DNA of 22,669 nucleotides from assembly GCA_002424305.1 (NCBI GenBank), contig DIQZ01000010.1:48662-71330 (forward strand), in the 5' to 3' direction. The translations under genes were made by a program, and so were the position numbers. This document shows, in pieces, positions 1 through 7,625 of this stretch (position 1 is its first letter; the number at the start of each line of letters is the position of its first letter). This stretch comes from Firmicutes bacterium UBA5449 (lineage in GTDB: Bacteria > Bacillota > SHA-98 > UBA4971). Under the pieces are notes generated by a model. That model had not been told where the DNA came from. It ran no database searches and was given only the letters and a program-made list of their open reading frames with translations.

Positions 1-870
1 GTATCGCGATGCGCATTTTGTGCTCAGGCTAGATCCAGCAATACTTCGGAAGCTCTCCTCTCCAGAGTAAGTTGGCCTGAATTTCCTATTGAGCAGGTTC
101 TCGAGGCTCTTGTCAGAGGCAGTTCAGCCTTGCAGCGAGTATGTATCCAGGTTACTTCTACACCTAATGCACGAAATATCGCGAAGGAAGTGGTCGGCAA
201 TATACTGGAGATTAAGCAGATGTATGGAGCTGCTTATGACATATCACTGTCATACCACCCTTCATCAGTGTCTGATGTAGAGAGTCTGCTTTCCTTAGGG
301 GTGGATAGGATAGGGATTGCCCTGGATGCTGCAACGCAAAGGATACACAGCAAAACAAAAGCAGGATCCGGGTCTTGGGAGAGTACAATGGATCTCCTTG
401 AAGAATCTTCTACGAGCTTTCCTCATAAGATCAGTACCCACTTAATAGTCGGGCTTGGTGAGACAGAGGAAGAGCTTGTCAAGATAATGCAGACACTACG
501 AGATCTTGGGATAACTGTAGGGCTTTTTGCGTTCACGCCTATAAAGGGGACCCCAATGGAGCATGTTCCCCAACCTCCACTGGACGTATATCGTCGAGTG
601 CAAATAGCTAGATATCTTATTACCATGGGGCAAGCAAGTGCGGGAGACTTTACGTATGTTGACGGACGTATCTCCGGAGTCGGCCCGACCCACAAGTTCG
701 TTGAAAGACTGTTAAGTACAGGTGATCCGTTCAAGACCTCAGGCTGTCCCGATTGCAACAGACCGTACTACAATGAACGTCCGGGGGGAGTCATTTTCAA
801 CTATCCAAGGCCTCTACGAGAGGATGAAATCCGTAAATGTCTGCTTGAGGCAAGACTTGAGCATGTGTGA
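1..870 (+). CDS. Radical SAM protein, probable LipS1/LipS2-like lipoyl synthase component (5' partial)
   Basis: The reading frame is open from base 1 to the TGA at 868-870, so the start lies outside the window; 289 residues are visible. The first residues read VSRCAFCAQARSS. The C-x2-C there is the second and third cysteine of a radical SAM CxxxCxxC motif, and the first cysteine would be the codon just before base 1. The middle has the usual TIM-barrel features, including an HLIVGLGETEEELV stretch. The C-terminal part carries a second cysteine pair (SGCPDCNRPYYNERPGG), which could bind an auxiliary cluster. I recognise this as the biotin-synthase-related group that includes archaeal and bacterial LipS1/LipS2, which insert two sulfurs into octanoyl groups. 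The lipoyl/octanoyl ligase gene directly downstream supports this. Radical SAM membership is sure; the LipS assignment is inference, and a second LipS partner would have to lie upstream. Confidence 0.75.
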   Translation, partial: VSRCAFCAQARSSNTSEALLSRVSWPEFPIEQVLEALVRGSSALQRVCIQVTSTPNARNIAKEVVGNILEIKQMYGAAYDISLSYHPSSVSDVESLLSLGVDRIGIALDAATQRIHSKTKAGSGSWESTMDLLEESSTSFPHKISTHLIVGLGETEEELVKIMQTLRDLGITVGLFAFTPIKGTPMEHVPQPPLDVYRRVQIARYLITMGQASAGDFTYVDGRISGVGPTHKFVERLLSTGDPFKTSGCPDCNRPYYNERPGGVIFNYPRPLREDEIRKCLLEARLEHV

Positions 871-961
871 ACCGGGGTTTTTGCTTACAGATGAAGAACC
901 GGGAACTTTGTGAAATTTTAAACATGATATCTAAGAGAAGATATACGGGAGAGGAAACTTG

Positions 962-1828
962 ATGAAATGGCGACTGCTTCGTACAGGACATAATTCAGGC
1001 GCCTGGAATATGGCGGTAGATGAGGCAATAATGATGCATGTGGCGAAAGACCTGGTTCCTCCTACCTTCCGGCTTTATGGCTGGGTACCACCTGCACTGT
1101 CTCTTGGCCGTCTGCAGTCTTTTGAGAGGGATGTTGATTCTGATAGGTGCCGGAATTTAGGAATAGATGTAGTGCGGCGTCCAACAGGGGGAAGAGCCGT
1201 TCTTCATGATCATGAAGTTACATATAGTCTCATAATCAGCGAGAAGGATCCTGTGCTTCCTCCGAATCTTCATGATTCATTTTATCTTGCTACAGAGGGA
1301 ATAGTGAAGGGGCTTGCTATCCTTGGAATAGAGGCAGAAATCCAAGGCAGTCAATGGGCGGGAGGCCTGTCAAAAGCTCATCAGAGAGAATCGCAACGCA
1401 GTCGTAAAATAGATCAGAGCGCTCAGTCCGGGGCGTGTTTTGATTCGCCTTCGTGGTATGAAGTAGTCTCAGGCACCAAGAAACTGGTGGGTAGCGCTCA
1501 GGCTCGGTTGAAAGGAGTGTTCCTTCAACATGGGTCTATTCTTATCAAGCTTGATGCAGAGAAAGTGTGTCAGGTCCTGCAATATGATTCACCTGATGCC
1601 AGGGAACAGTCTTCAATACATCTTTTAAAACATGCTACTTCAATAGAAGCCATACTGGGACGTTCCATAAGCTTTCAAGAGATAGAGGAGGCTGTTATTG
1701 TAGGTATGCGAGAACATCTTGCTCCTATAGAGCTTGCTGAAGATCAATTACTCCCGGAGGAGTTGTCAATGGCAACAGACTTAATTTCTCGGAAATATAG
1801 CACAGACGCTTGGACAAAGCGTCGCTGA
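962..1828 (+). CDS. LipM/LplA-type lipoate (octanoate) protein ligase or transferase
   Basis: This 288-residue protein belongs to the BPL/LplA/LipB superfamily, which attaches lipoyl or octanoyl groups to lipoyl domains in the cytoplasm. The visible signatures are the N-terminal SGAWNMAVDEAIM block, the ligand-binding RRPTGGRAVLHDHEVTYSL block and the SGTKKLVGSAQAR block, followed by LQHGSILI. The ACFDSPSWYEVV segment puts Cys159 where Bacillus LipM has its acyl-transfer cysteine, so octanoyltransferase activity is as likely as ATP-dependent ligation. A less conserved, charged insertion (about residues 133-155) precedes that cysteine. I chose ATG 962 because GGAGAGG at 949-955 lies 6 bases ahead; a TTG at 959 is too close. 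It follows a radical SAM gene by about 90 bases, probably in one operon, fitting a synthase-plus-transferase module. Family is confident; ligase versus transferase is open. Confidence 0.88.
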   Translation: MKWRLLRTGHNSGAWNMAVDEAIMMHVAKDLVPPTFRLYGWVPPALSLGRLQSFERDVDSDRCRNLGIDVVRRPTGGRAVLHDHEVTYSLIISEKDPVLPPNLHDSFYLATEGIVKGLAILGIEAEIQGSQWAGGLSKAHQRESQRSRKIDQSAQSGACFDSPSWYEVVSGTKKLVGSAQARLKGVFLQHGSILIKLDAEKVCQVLQYDSPDAREQSSIHLLKHATSIEAILGRSISFQEIEEAVIVGMREHLAPIELAEDQLLPEELSMATDLISRKYSTDAWTKRR

Positions 1829-1898
1829 ACCAGGCTCTGATAGGTAGAAATCCAAACAAAGGTTAACCAAAGACAAGTCTTTTTAGGGGGTGCTCTCA

Positions 1899-3257
1899 TT
1901 GATATCAAAACCTGAATCCTACGAGAAAAGCCTGGAGCGGCTAAAAGCAGATGCACGTCTGATTCTCGAGAGTGTCCTGGATGCAGCAGATCCGTATAAA
2001 GCTGTGCATTCTCATGTTTCCAGAGAAGGACACTTCCTCAATGTAGATTCCCACAGATATGATTTGCGAGAAATAGAAAGAGTAATTGTTGTAGGCGCAG
2101 GAAAAGCCAGCGCCAGGATGGCAGTGGCGATAGAGGAGATTCTATCCGACTTCATCAGTGACGGACTAATCAACGTCAAGTATGGTCATGGAGAACCTCT
2201 GAAAAAGATAAGGGTATGGGAGGCAGGCCATCCGGTGCCTGATGAGTCCGGCATCGAAGGGACCCGCAGACTTCTCTCCCTTGTAGAAGATGCAAAGCAA
2301 ACTGACCTTGTGCTATGCTTGATCTCCGGAGGGGGTTCCAGTCTGTTGCCTCTCCCCACTTCAGGCATAGATTTTCTGTCGAAGCAGGAGACCACACAGG
2401 CGCTTCTGAGAAGCGGAGCAACGATTCACGAAGTCAATTCAGTGAGAAAGCATATTTCCAAGGTTAAAGGTGGTAGGCTTGCACAGGCTGCAGCTCCTGC
2501 TCAAGTCATATCTCTTCTCCTGTCAGATGTCATCGGGGACGATCTCGACGTAATTGCGTCAGGCCCTACTGTCCCTGATACATCAACGTTCACCACTGCC
2601 CTTGATGTGCTGGAGAGGTATGGTTTGACAGGACAGATTCCTCAATGCGTACTCAGTCATTTAGAAGCAGGCGCAAGGGGCGAGCGGCCTGAGACCCCAA
2701 AGCCCGGCGATACTGTTTTCGAGAATGTAGCCAATGTCATTGTCGCCAATAATGCCAGGGCAATTGACGCTGCTGCTGATAAAGCCGGTTCTTTAGGCTA
2801 TAAACCTTTGGTGCTGTCCTCGTTTATCCAAGGAGAGGCAAGAGAGGTTGCGCGGGTCATGGCAGCTATCGCCCGTGAGATATCCATGACCGGTAGGCCA
2901 ATCGCAAGACCTGCATGTGTAATAGCGGGCGGAGAAACCACAGTAACACTGAAAGGTAAAGGCATCGGTGGAAGGAACCAAGAACTTGCCCTTGCAGCAT
3001 CATTAGATATAGAAGACATTGATAATATCCTTATCTTAGCTGCGGGGACTGACGGAACTGACGGTCCAACTGATGCTGCAGGTGCTATTGCTTCAGGCAA
3101 GACACTTGCAGACGCAAAAGAGTTAGGCTTATCTGCAAGAGGCTACCTTAACAATAACGACTCCTACCACTTTTTCAAAGCAGCAGGCGGTCTTATTGTG
3201 ACAGGACCTACACGCACAAATGTAATGGACATTATTCTACTCCTGGCCGGGAAGTGA
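1899..3257 (+). CDS. Glycerate 2-kinase, MOFRL family
   Basis: The protein has about 452 residues. It matches the class of glycerate kinases with an N-terminal DUF4147 Rossmann-like domain and a C-terminal MOFRL domain, which phosphorylate D-glycerate to 2-phosphoglycerate in the cytoplasm. Visible marks are the glycine-rich VVGAGKASARMAVA segment, CLISGGGSSLLPLP, the EVNSVRKHISKVKGGRLA helix region, and a MOFRL-type C-terminus (GGRNQELALAAS, then AAGTDGTDGPTDAAGA). I prefer the TTG at 1899 because AGGGGG at 1885-1890 lies 8 bases upstream. The in-frame GTG at 1890 overlaps that Shine-Dalgarno. It begins about 70 bases after the lipoyl ligase gene with no terminator visible, so cotranscription is possible though no metabolic link is obvious. 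The family call is firm; the exact product (2-phosphoglycerate) comes from family knowledge. Confidence 0.92.
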   Translation: MISKPESYEKSLERLKADARLILESVLDAADPYKAVHSHVSREGHFLNVDSHRYDLREIERVIVVGAGKASARMAVAIEEILSDFISDGLINVKYGHGEPLKKIRVWEAGHPVPDESGIEGTRRLLSLVEDAKQTDLVLCLISGGGSSLLPLPTSGIDFLSKQETTQALLRSGATIHEVNSVRKHISKVKGGRLAQAAAPAQVISLLLSDVIGDDLDVIASGPTVPDTSTFTTALDVLERYGLTGQIPQCVLSHLEAGARGERPETPKPGDTVFENVANVIVANNARAIDAAADKAGSLGYKPLVLSSFIQGEAREVARVMAAIAREISMTGRPIARPACVIAGGETTVTLKGKGIGGRNQELALAASLDIEDIDNILILAAGTDGTDGPTDAAGAIASGKTLADAKELGLSARGYLNNNDSYHFFKAAGGLIVTGPTRTNVMDIILLLAGK

Positions 3258-3319
3258 TGTGCTTTTCTGAAAATGAGGCTTTGCTTGCTTAACTCCCTGT
3301 ATGATGATGGCCTCTATTC

Positions 3320-3343
3320 GTCAAGTGATGATTCTCACTTGAC
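3320..3343. repeat. Perfect 9-bp inverted repeat (GTCAAGTGA / TCACTTGAC), 6-base loop
   Basis: Arms at 3320-3328 and 3335-3343 pair perfectly around TGATTC. A second short dyad (CACT/AGTG, 3344-3357) follows at once. There is no T-run after either, so this is not a normal intrinsic terminator. It lies between the glycerate kinase stop and the promoter of the small membrane protein, so it could be an operator or an mRNA 3' stabiliser. Confidence 0.5.
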
Positions 3344-3386
3344 CACTGATAATAGTGATCCCCCAACAAGTATGGCATAGTGCATA

Positions 3387-3414
3387 TTGCGTCAATATCT
3401 GGTTATTCTATATT
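3387..3414 (+). promoter_or_regulatory. Candidate sigma-A promoter for the small membrane protein
   Basis: TTGCGT at 3387-3392 and TATATT at 3409-3414 are separated by 16 bases. The start of transcription would be near 3421, about 30 bases ahead of the GTG at 3454. The elements are imperfect and this is inferred from sequence only. Confidence 0.4.
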
Positions 3415-3453
3415 TAGTATCCAGCCAATTCTGATTGCAGGGGGTGAAAGCAG

Positions 3454-3789
3454 GTGAATGACTGGCTTCGCCATATAGTGAGGTTTATTGTTTCGGCTCT
3501 GGTGCTCATGTTTGTCGGGCTTATCGTGCCGGGTTTCAGCACACTTAGCTTCTGGAATGCTCTATTGGCAGCGGTAGTCATAGCAGGTATTGGTTATTTG
3601 ATTGAAGCCGCAATTGGAAGAAATGTTTCTCCATTCGGTAGGGGGGTTGTGGGGTTTCTGGTGGCGGCTGCTGTTATCTACATCGCGCAGTTTGTCGTCC
3701 CTACGATGCGAGTTACAGTCTTGGGAGCCTTAATTGCTGCGTTTATCGTTGGGCTCATTGACATGTTCATTCCCACTACTTTGCGATAG
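3454..3789 (+). CDS. Phage holin-family (superfamily IV, four-TM) small membrane protein
   Basis: This 111-residue, very hydrophobic protein has about four predicted membrane helices (roughly residues 8-28, 32-52, 62-85 and 88-106) and two short polar turns, including EAAIGRNVSPFGRG. It resembles the YvlD/'phage holin family' membrane proteins common in chromosomes of Bacillota and actinobacteria. The family name comes from similarity, and most members are not in prophages; no phage genes or endolysin are present here. Start GTG 3454 has AGGGGGTG at 3440-3447 with about 6 bases of spacing. It appears to be a single-gene unit with its own promoter and a possible terminator downstream. The molecular role is unknown. 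Confidence 0.8.
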   Translation: MNDWLRHIVRFIVSALVLMFVGLIVPGFSTLSFWNALLAAVVIAGIGYLIEAAIGRNVSPFGRGVVGFLVAAAVIYIAQFVVPTMRVTVLGALIAAFIVGLIDMFIPTTLR

Positions 3790-3838
3790 AAGTGTCTGTA
3801 TTGTCTCTCGCGAGGATCAATAACGAAACTTTTGGACT

Positions 3839-3870
3839 CCCCGCCCGCTCGGACGGGGAATTCGCTTTTT
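3839..3870 (+). terminator. Imperfect intrinsic terminator candidate
   Basis: CCCCG (3839-3843) pairs with CGGGG (3854-3858). Inside, CC/GG extends the stem across one C-A mismatch around a GCTC loop. TTTTT follows at 3866-3870 but is 7 bases away from the stem, so efficiency is doubtful. Confidence 0.45.
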
Positions 3871-4047
3871 ATGCGGCGCATTCGCTTTTCCCCATCCGCA
3901 TGGAGCTTCTGGCATTTTTCCTTTCAGCGAACACATTGCATTTATCCCTGGAACCATTAGAATATTATTAGGAATCTAAAACATTGCAAGCATCACCGTT
4001 GGGGAAATGCTTCACCCTTTGTGAGGACAATCTCAACAATGTAGCTA

Positions 4048-4076
4048 TTGTACCTGCAAAATGAAATTGAGATAAT
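4048..4076 (+). promoter_or_regulatory. Candidate promoter for mscS-DUF951-ychF
   Basis: TTGTAC (4048-4053) and GATAAT (4071-4076) are separated by 17 bases. Transcription would begin near 4083, giving a very short leader before the GGGAGGG Shine-Dalgarno at 4087-4093. Confidence 0.5.
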
Positions 4077-4101
4077 AGATTCAGTTGGGAGGGAATGAAT
4101 C

Positions 4102-5028
4102 TTGGACGATATTGTTGCGTCTATTATGAGTGTACAGGAAGCCAGTGAAGGCGCTGTTAACAACGCGTTTATTTACCTTGTGAGTTTGAGCGGAATATTG
4201 ATACGCATAGCGGTGACCCTGCTAATAGCCTATTTGGTTATCAAGGCTGCCAACACAGCTATTGATGGAATCATCTTGAAGCAAAGGCCTGATCGAACCC
4301 GGTTGTTTGACGAACGCAAAGCAAAAACCTTAAGCTCTCTTCTGCGAAGCGTTGTACGGTATTTGGTGTATGCTTTTGCAGTAATGGCCATTCTTAAGCA
4401 GATTGGTATTGATACGACAGGCCTGCTTGCCGGTGCCGGACTTGCCGGTCTGGCAATAGGTTTTGGGGCTCAGAGCTTGGTTCGGGATATCATAAACGGG
4501 TTCTTTATCCTGTTTGAAGATCACTTTGCAGTGGGTGATTATGTAACTATCGGTGATGTCTCCGGAATCGTTGACAGTGTCGGTCTTAGGGTCACGCGGA
4601 TACGAGGTTTCGGTGGTGAATTACATATTATTCCCAACGGGCAAGTGGAAAAAATCGTGAACCATATGGGATCTTCAATGAGAGTGGTTTTCGGTGTAGT
4701 TGTCAGCTATGGGACTGATGTTGACCATGTAATTGACGTTTTGAACCAAGACTTTGAAAACGCGAAGCGGGAAATTCCTGATATTATGGAAGGACCGACA
4801 GTCCTCGGCGTGAATGAGTTGGGCGATTCAGGGGTGGAGCTTCGCATAATGGCAAGGACCAAACCCATGCAGCAATGGGGGGTAGAGAGACTTCTCAAGA
4901 AGCGAGTAAAGGATATCTTTGACCGTGAAGGGATAGTAATCCCCTACAAGCATATGCAAGTCCTAATAAGCATGGATGAACAGGCTCTTAAGGGAGACAG
5001 GACTTTCACAGTACAGGAGGAGCAATAA
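4102..5028 (+). CDS. Small-conductance mechanosensitive channel, MscS family
   Basis: This 308-residue membrane protein has helices at about residues 25-47, 73-95 and 97-125. The last is the pore helix, with the small-residue pattern AGLAGLAIGFGAQSLVRD. It continues into the MscS beta domain (FAVGDYVTIGDVSGIVDSVG, then ELHIIPNGQV) and a C-terminal alpha/beta domain. Channels of this family open under membrane tension and release solutes after osmotic downshock. The start is TTG at 4102: GGGAGGG (4087-4093) sits 8 bases upstream and the nearby ATG at 4095 is out of frame. The gene is followed with zero spacing by the DUF951 gene and then ychF, an arrangement I recall from other Bacillota, so the three are very likely cotranscribed. 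Confidence 0.93.
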   Translation: MDDIVASIMSVQEASEGAVNNAFIYLVSLSGILIRIAVTLLIAYLVIKAANTAIDGIILKQRPDRTRLFDERKAKTLSSLLRSVVRYLVYAFAVMAILKQIGIDTTGLLAGAGLAGLAIGFGAQSLVRDIINGFFILFEDHFAVGDYVTIGDVSGIVDSVGLRVTRIRGFGGELHIIPNGQVEKIVNHMGSSMRVVFGVVVSYGTDVDHVIDVLNQDFENAKREIPDIMEGPTVLGVNELGDSGVELRIMARTKPMQQWGVERLLKKRVKDIFDREGIVIPYKHMQVLISMDEQALKGDRTFTVQEEQ

Positions 5029-5223
5029 TTGAAATTCTACCTAGGCGACATTGTGCGACTTCGAAAACCACACCCGTGCGGATCTTCCGAGTGGGAAGTC
5101 ATGAGGGTAGGGGCAGATTTTCGCATCAAGTGTATTGGATGCGGTAGAGTTTTGATGATAAGTCGGTCTAAGTTTGAGAGAAGTGTAAAACAAGTGGTTT
5201 CTAGTTTCGGGGGTGAAGAATAA
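5029..5223 (+). CDS. DUF951 family small protein
   Basis: This 64-residue protein carries the DUF951 signatures: YLGDIVRLRKPHPCGSSEWEV near the N-terminus and FRIKCIGCGRVLMISRSKFE in the second half. The CxxC with the earlier cysteine could bind a metal, but that is inference. No function is known for the family. The start is TTG immediately after the mscS stop (TAA-TTG, zero spacing), with a perfect AGGAGG at 5015-5020, 8 bases upstream. Its TAA overlaps the ATG of ychF by one base (TAATG), so all three genes are probably translationally coupled. An ATG start does not exist in a suitable position. Confidence 0.88.
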   Translation: MKFYLGDIVRLRKPHPCGSSEWEVMRVGADFRIKCIGCGRVLMISRSKFERSVKQVVSSFGGEE

Positions 5224-6332
5224 TGGTCCGAGTGGGTATAGTAGGGCTACCTAATGCAGGTAAGTCCACTTTATTTAATGCGCTTACTCGGGCTAGTGCT
5301 GAGGTAGCTAATTATCCGTTCACAACAATTGAGCCTAACGTCGGGGTTGTGGCAGTTCCTGACAAGCGTCTTCAGAATCTCGGGAGGCTCATAAAGCCAA
5401 AGAAGCTTACTCCGACAACCATGGAGTTTGTGGATATTGCAGGCCTTGTCAGAGGGGCCAGCAGAGGAGAAGGCCTTGGTAATCGCTTCCTTGGGCACAT
5501 ACGCGAGGTTGACGCTATTGTTCACGTTGTGCGCTGTTTTCCTGATCTGAATGTCTCACATGTCAGTGGCTCTTTCGACCCGATTGAGGATCTTGAGGTA
5601 ATTGAATTCGAGTTGATTTTGGCTGACCTGGAGACTGTAGAGAAGAGATTGGAAAAGACCATAAGGATGCAAAAAGGCGGTAATGTGCGTTACAAGGAAG
5701 AGGCTTTACTCTTAGAGAGATTTAAAGATGGTCTTGAACAAGGCAAGCCCGGGAGAGAGGTCCTTTTGTCCGATGAGGACAGACTCGCTGTCAGAGATCT
5801 TTTCCTTTTGACTATGAAGCCTGTAATTTATGTGGCAAATATCGGTGAAAACGAGATAGAGGGAGGCTCTGACAATGTTACAGCAATTAGGGAACGGATC
5901 CTGACTCGAGGGCATAATGTTCCTGTGGTGTCCATTTCAGCCAAGCTTGAATCAGAGCTTACCGAACTGGATTCTAAAGACGCAGCAGAGTTTCTTAAGG
6001 AACTGGGACTGCAGTCATTAGCCCTTGATAGGATTATTCTTGCGTCATACAAAGCTCTTGATCTGGTAACCTTCTATACAACCAAGGGAGACGAAACACG
6101 TGCATGGACAGTAAAAACGGGGACACCTGCACCGCAAGCCGCAGGTGTGATTCATTCAGATATGGAGCAAGGCTTTATTAAGGCGGAAGTTATTGATTAC
6201 GAGAGTCTTATGAGTGTAGGCTCATTAGCAGACGCACGGGACAAGGGATTGGTGAGGCTCGAAGGACGGGACTATCCCGTTCAAGACGGAGATGTTATAT
6301 TGTTTCGCTTCAGTGAACCTTTGAAAAAATAG
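5223..6332 (+). CDS. ychF: YchF/OLA1-type redox-regulated ATPase
   Basis: This 369-residue Obg-family P-loop protein carries G1 GLPNAGKS (residues 8-15), a switch region with YPFTTIEPNVGVV, DIAGLVRGASRGEGLGNRFL as G3 and following loop, and ANIGE in the place of NKxD. That N-x-x-E form is typical of YchF and explains its preference for ATP over GTP. A coiled-coil insertion (about 130-170) precedes the rest of the G domain, and a TGS domain forms the C-terminus (LVTFYTTKGDETRAWTV to VILFRF). The protein binds ribosomes and is linked to stress responses in other bacteria. The start overlaps the upstream stop as TAATG, with GGGGGTGA just ahead. Length fits the family (about 363-370). Confidence 0.97.
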   Translation: MVRVGIVGLPNAGKSTLFNALTRASAEVANYPFTTIEPNVGVVAVPDKRLQNLGRLIKPKKLTPTTMEFVDIAGLVRGASRGEGLGNRFLGHIREVDAIVHVVRCFPDLNVSHVSGSFDPIEDLEVIEFELILADLETVEKRLEKTIRMQKGGNVRYKEEALLLERFKDGLEQGKPGREVLLSDEDRLAVRDLFLLTMKPVIYVANIGENEIEGGSDNVTAIRERILTRGHNVPVVSISAKLESELTELDSKDAAEFLKELGLQSLALDRIILASYKALDLVTFYTTKGDETRAWTVKTGTPAPQAAGVIHSDMEQGFIKAEVIDYESLMSVGSLADARDKGLVRLEGRDYPVQDGDVILFRFSEPLKK

Positions 6333-6413
6333 ATTGTACATGGATTGCACAATGAAAATGTAGGATTTCATCTGGTGGCTTTGTAGTGCTTTTTATGTAA
6401 TGCTCTTGTGTAA

Positions 6414-6442
6414 TTGTTATCTTGTCATGCTGATGCTATAAT
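6414..6442 (+). promoter_or_regulatory. Strong sigma-A promoter of the rpsF-ssb-rpsR operon
   Basis: TTGTTA (6414-6419), a 17-base spacer and a perfect TATAAT (6437-6442) are present. TGC just before the -10 gives an extended -10. Transcription should start near 6449, leaving an 84-base leader before rpsF. Confidence 0.8.
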
Positions 6443-6478
6443 AGGGAAGCCATACATTGGGAATATAAGTGTACAAGA

Positions 6479-6520
6479 TCCCTGCTCCATACAGAGTGTG
6501 GGGCCATTAGTCCAGAGGGA
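6479..6520 (+). promoter_or_regulatory. rpsF leader hairpin with possible Shine-Dalgarno pairing
   Basis: CTCCATAC (6485-6492) pairs with GTGTGGGG (6496-6503) around AGA: 8 pairs, two of them G-U. TCCCT at 6479-6483 could pair with AGGGA at 6516-6520, which is part of the rpsF Shine-Dalgarno. Many bacteria control this operon through an S6:S18-binding leader. I do not see the CCG bulge of that motif clearly, so this is only a structural candidate. Confidence 0.35.
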
Positions 6521-6532
6521 GGTGTTATTTAG

Positions 6533-6817
6533 ATGCGGGATTACGAGACAATGTTTATTCTAAAGCCTGACCTGGAGGAAGAAGATGTTGAGGCAGTCCT
6601 CACAAGATTTCAGGGACTCATAACTGACGGTGGCGGTACTGTTGCCGGTGTTAATAAGTGGGGTAAGCGCCGTCTTGCTTATGAGATTGAAGGTTATGGA
6701 GAAGGCATATACGTAATCATGGAATTCGTGGCTGAAGCAGGTGTGGCACGAGAGCTTGAGCGAGTTTTCAAGATTACTGATCAAGTGCTAAGATATCTTT
6801 CAATCAAGAAAGACTAA
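6533..6817 (+). CDS. rpsF: Small ribosomal subunit protein S6
   Basis: This 94-residue protein has the typical S6 start MRDYETMFILKPDLEEE, the central WGKRRLAYEIEGYGEGIYVIMEF block and a C-terminal TDQVLRYLSIKKD. S6 sits on the platform of the 30S subunit, where it pairs with S18. The ATG at 6533 has GAGGGAGGTG 8 to 10 bases upstream. It is the first gene of rpsF-ssb-rpsR, the usual Bacillota order, with a strong promoter and structured leader ahead. There are 45 bases between its stop and ssb. Confidence 0.98.
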   Translation: MRDYETMFILKPDLEEEDVEAVLTRFQGLITDGGGTVAGVNKWGKRRLAYEIEGYGEGIYVIMEFVAEAGVARELERVFKITDQVLRYLSIKKD

Positions 6818-6862
6818 GAGCCCGGTTTCAGGTAAGAGCACAAGAATAGGTGGTGCTATAGT

Positions 6863-7261
6863 GTGAATAGAATAGTGCTCGTAGGGAGGCTTGCCCAGCA
6901 ACCGGAACTTCGCTATACTCAGACAGGCATAGCTGTCACCCAGTTTACTGTTGCTGTGAATCGTCCGTTCCTAAATCAGCAGGGTGAGAGGGAAGCTGAT
7001 TTCATCGACATTGTGGTATGGCGTAACCAAGCTGAGAATTGTGCAAACTATTTGTCCAAGGGTAGGCTTGTTGGTGTTGATGGTAGGCTTCAAATCAGAT
7101 CTTATGAGACTGCTGACGGCCAGAGACGGCGTGTCGCTGAAGTGGTTGCTGATCGAGTTGAATTCCTTGACCGAGCCAAAGACGCAGGCCAAGGAAGCGA
7201 TGACAATGTTGCGCAACAGTCAGGTGACGATAGTGGCTTCCCGGACGATGTGCCATTCTAA
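6863..7261 (+). CDS. ssb: Single-stranded DNA-binding protein
   Basis: This 132-residue protein has the N-terminal OB fold (MNRIVLVGRLAQQPELRYTQTGIAVTQFTVAVNR, shown by its opening strands; FIDIVVWRNQAENCANYLSKG; LVGVDGRLQIRSYE). A short glycine-poor linker leads to the acidic tip DSGFPDDVPF, which recruits replication and repair proteins. The linker is short compared with B. subtilis SsbA (172 residues). The start is GTG 6863 with AGGTGGTG about 8 bases upstream; the GTG two bases before it is out of frame. Its place between the S6 and S18 genes is the conserved one, giving replication and ribosome genes one promoter. Confidence 0.97.
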   Translation: MNRIVLVGRLAQQPELRYTQTGIAVTQFTVAVNRPFLNQQGEREADFIDIVVWRNQAENCANYLSKGRLVGVDGRLQIRSYETADGQRRRVAEVVADRVEFLDRAKDAGQGSDDNVAQQSGDDSGFPDDVPF

Positions 7262-7316
7262 GGCATAGGTTTATGTCCATCATTTTTCGCATGAAATCTT
7301 CTAGGGGGGCAACAGT

Positions 7317-7547
7317 GTGAGGAGAGAAAGAGGACGTAGAGGCAGAAAACGCGTTTGTGGATTCTGCGTAGATAAAATTGAAGGCGTGGACTATAAGGAT
7401 GTGGCCAGGCTTAGACGTTATATAACAGAACGAGGCAAGATCGTTCCGAGGCGCATATCCGGTAATTGTGCGAAGCACCAGAGGCAGGTTACTGTTGCTA
7501 TCAAGAGAGCGCGCGCAGTTGCCTTGCTTCCATTTACTGCCGAATAG
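7317..7547 (+). CDS. rpsR: Small ribosomal subunit protein S18 (cysteine-containing form)
   Basis: This 76-residue protein matches S18: VCGFCVDK, YKDVARLRRYITERGKIVPRRISG, NCAKHQRQVTVAIKRARAVALLPF. CxxC near the N-terminus with Cys and His in NCAKHQR makes the zinc-binding (C+) version; many species also carry or use a C- version under zinc limitation. The N-terminus is short and very arginine-rich (RRERGRRGRKR). The start is GTG 7317, with AGGGGGG at 7303-7309 about 7 bases upstream. It is the last gene before a strong terminator. Confidence 0.97.
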   Translation: MRRERGRRGRKRVCGFCVDKIEGVDYKDVARLRRYITERGKIVPRRISGNCAKHQRQVTVAIKRARAVALLPFTAE

Positions 7548-7579
7548 GCTAACAAGCATACTTAAGAGACATGGAGCTT

Positions 7580-7611
7580 AAGGGGGTCTACCGGGAAAGG
7601 TGGCCCCTTTT
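7580..7611 (+). terminator. Intrinsic terminator after rpsR
   Basis: AAGGGG (7580-7585) pairs with CCCCTT (7604-7609). The stem continues with CTACC (7588-7592) and GGTGG (7599-7603, one G-U pair) across a two-base bulge, with a GGGAAA loop. The 3' arm runs into TTTTT. Confidence 0.88.
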
Positions 7612-7625
7612 TAGCAATAAGTCAT

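Larger units (their letters stand above)
3790..4101. other. 312-base intergenic region
   Basis: No credible gene is present. It holds a terminator-like hairpin near 3839-3870, a direct repeat ATTCGCTTTT (3860-3869 and 3880-3889), an A/T-rich middle part, and a promoter candidate for the mscS operon at 4048-4076. Confidence 0.6.

Noticed and set aside
3454..3789. Prophage remnant suggested by the holin family name
   Set aside because: No phage structural, lysis or integrase genes are nearby; this four-helix family is common in ordinary chromosomes.
7095..7559. A 154-codon open frame on the minus strand across ssb and rpsR
   Set aside because: It lies fully antisense to two essential conserved genes, has no recognisable domain or ribosome binding site, and fits a codon-bias shadow.
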